Assembly: GCA_937906795.1 (NCBI GenBank)
Contig: CALCUQ010000145.1
Location: 1 to 6,643, forward strand
Source: an uncultured Bacteroidales bacterium
GTDB lineage: Bacteria > Bacteroidota > Bacteroidia > Bacteroidales > UBA932
Direction of reading: 5' to 3'
Length of the DNA stretch: 6,643 bases
Below, in pieces: positions 6,035 to 6,643 of this stretch. Below the pieces are notes generated by a model, which made no database searches, was not told the DNA's origin, and saw only the letters and a list, made by a program, of their open reading frames with translations. The position numbers were made by a program, and so were the translations under genes. The first letter of the stretch is position 1. Each line of letters opens with the position of its first letter.

Positions 6035-6643
6035 ATGGCAGACGAAAAGATTATTTTTTCTATGAATGGTGTTGGGAAAGTTCTTCCTAACAATAACAAG
6101 GCAATATTAAAGGATATTTATTTGTCATTCTTTTATGGTGCAAAGATTGGTATTATTGGTCTGAACGGATCAGGTAAATCAACACTTATGAAGATTATTG
6201 CCGGAATTGAGAAATCATACCAGGGAGAAGTGGTTTGGGCTCCGGGGTATACTGTTGGTTATTTGGAGCAGGAACCTCATTTGGATGACACCAAGACTGT
6301 AAGAGAGGTTGTTGAAGAGGGTGTTCAGGAAGTTGTTGATTTGATGAAGGAGTATGAGCAGGTTAATGCAAAGTTCATGGAGCCAATGGATGATGACCAG
6401 ATGAACAAACTGATTGAGTACCAGGGAGAACTTACAGAGAAAATTGAGCAGGTAAATGGTTGGGAGCTTGATTCTAAATTGGAGAGAGCTATGGATGCTC
6501 TTATGTGTCCAGAGAGTGATGCCCTTGTAAAGAATTTGTCGGGAGGAGAAAGAAGAAGGGTAGCCTTATGCCGATTATTATTGCAGGAACCTGATGTGTT
6601 GTTGTTGGACGAGCCAACTAACCACCTTGATCCAGAGAGTATC
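6035..6643 (+). CDS. ettA: ABC-F ATPase EttA (translational throttle), 3' end cut by window edge
   Basis: ABC-F proteins are soluble ATPases without membrane domains. EttA binds the ribosomal E site and gates early elongation according to the ATP/ADP ratio. The first 203 residues are present. They begin MADEKIIFSMNGVGK, which matches the normal EttA N-terminus as I recall it for Bacteroidetes, so ATG 6035 is taken as the native start. Motifs of the first ABC domain: Walker A GLNGSGKST (residues 42-50, bases 6158-6184), Q-loop YLEQEP near 80, a charged helical insert at about 100-150 fitting the EttA arm region, signature LSGGE (168-172, bases 6536-6550) followed by RRRVALCRLLL, and Walker B LLLLDEPTNHLD ending at 6631. 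The linker and second ABC domain lie outside the window. The LSGGERRRVALCRLLL stretch favours EttA over Uup, YheS or resistance-type ABC-F proteins. The frame is open upstream into an AraC-type HTH domain, which is abnormal for this family. Confidence 0.93.
   Translation, partial: MADEKIIFSMNGVGKVLPNNNKAILKDIYLSFFYGAKIGIIGLNGSGKSTLMKIIAGIEKSYQGEVVWAPGYTVGYLEQEPHLDDTKTVREVVEEGVQEVVDLMKEYEQVNAKFMEPMDDDQMNKLIEYQGELTEKIEQVNGWELDSKLERAMDALMCPESDALVKNLSGGERRRVALCRLLLQEPDVLLLDEPTNHLDPESI

Noticed and set aside
6035..6643. Antibiotic-resistance ABC-F (target protection) instead of EttA
   Set aside because: The MADEKIIFSM start, the YLEQEP Q-loop and the LSGGERRRVALCRLLL stretch match housekeeping EttA. 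The second ABC domain is outside the window, so subfamily is judged from the first domain only.

Overview
The window is 6.6 kb of AT-rich chromosomal DNA with every supported gene on the + strand. The protein sequences point to a Bacteroidetes bacterium, most likely Bacteroidales (Prevotella/Bacteroides-like). LeuRS and EttA read like the Bacteroidales versions of those proteins. Two sites resemble the Bacteroidetes primary sigma promoter (TTTG, then TAnnTTTG). Shine-Dalgarno sequences are weak or absent. The genus is an inference from recalled family sequences, not a database result.

Layout. (1) Bases 1-2622 hold leuS, cut at its 5' end by the window edge. (2) Bases 2638-3549 and 3536-4474 hold two tandem paralogues of the YitT/DUF2179 membrane family. 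They follow leuS after 15 bp and overlap each other by 14 bp, so the three genes look like one transcription unit. (3) A strong intrinsic terminator lies at 4507-4530, with a possible promoter directly after it. (4) Bases 4588-5658 encode a membrane-anchored AraC-type regulator with about eight hydrophobic segments and a C-terminal double helix-turn-helix. (5) A second, small AraC-type HTH reading frame begins at 5648, overlapping the regulator by 11 bp. (6) ettA, the ABC-F translational throttle ATPase, begins at 6035 and runs off the right edge.

The most unusual point is the junction of (5) and (6). The small HTH frame has no stop codon and runs in frame into EttA, giving an apparent AraC-HTH/ABC-F fusion of at least 332 residues. 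Just before the EttA start there is a run of seven A (5999-6005). With six A the HTH frame would stop at 6027-6029, five bases before the ettA ATG. A perfect TAnnTTTG box at 6008-6015 suggests ettA also has its own promoter inside this junction. So either a real fusion exists, or two separate genes are joined by a one-base homopolymer change, or both forms are made.

Functionally, the left part is housekeeping translation (LeuRS) with co-transcribed membrane proteins of unknown role. The right part is a membrane-linked regulatory pair placed against a translation factor. There is no gene-free stretch above 300 bases; the longest gap is 113 bp (4475-4587). I see no RNA genes, mobile elements, CRISPR arrays or long repeats.
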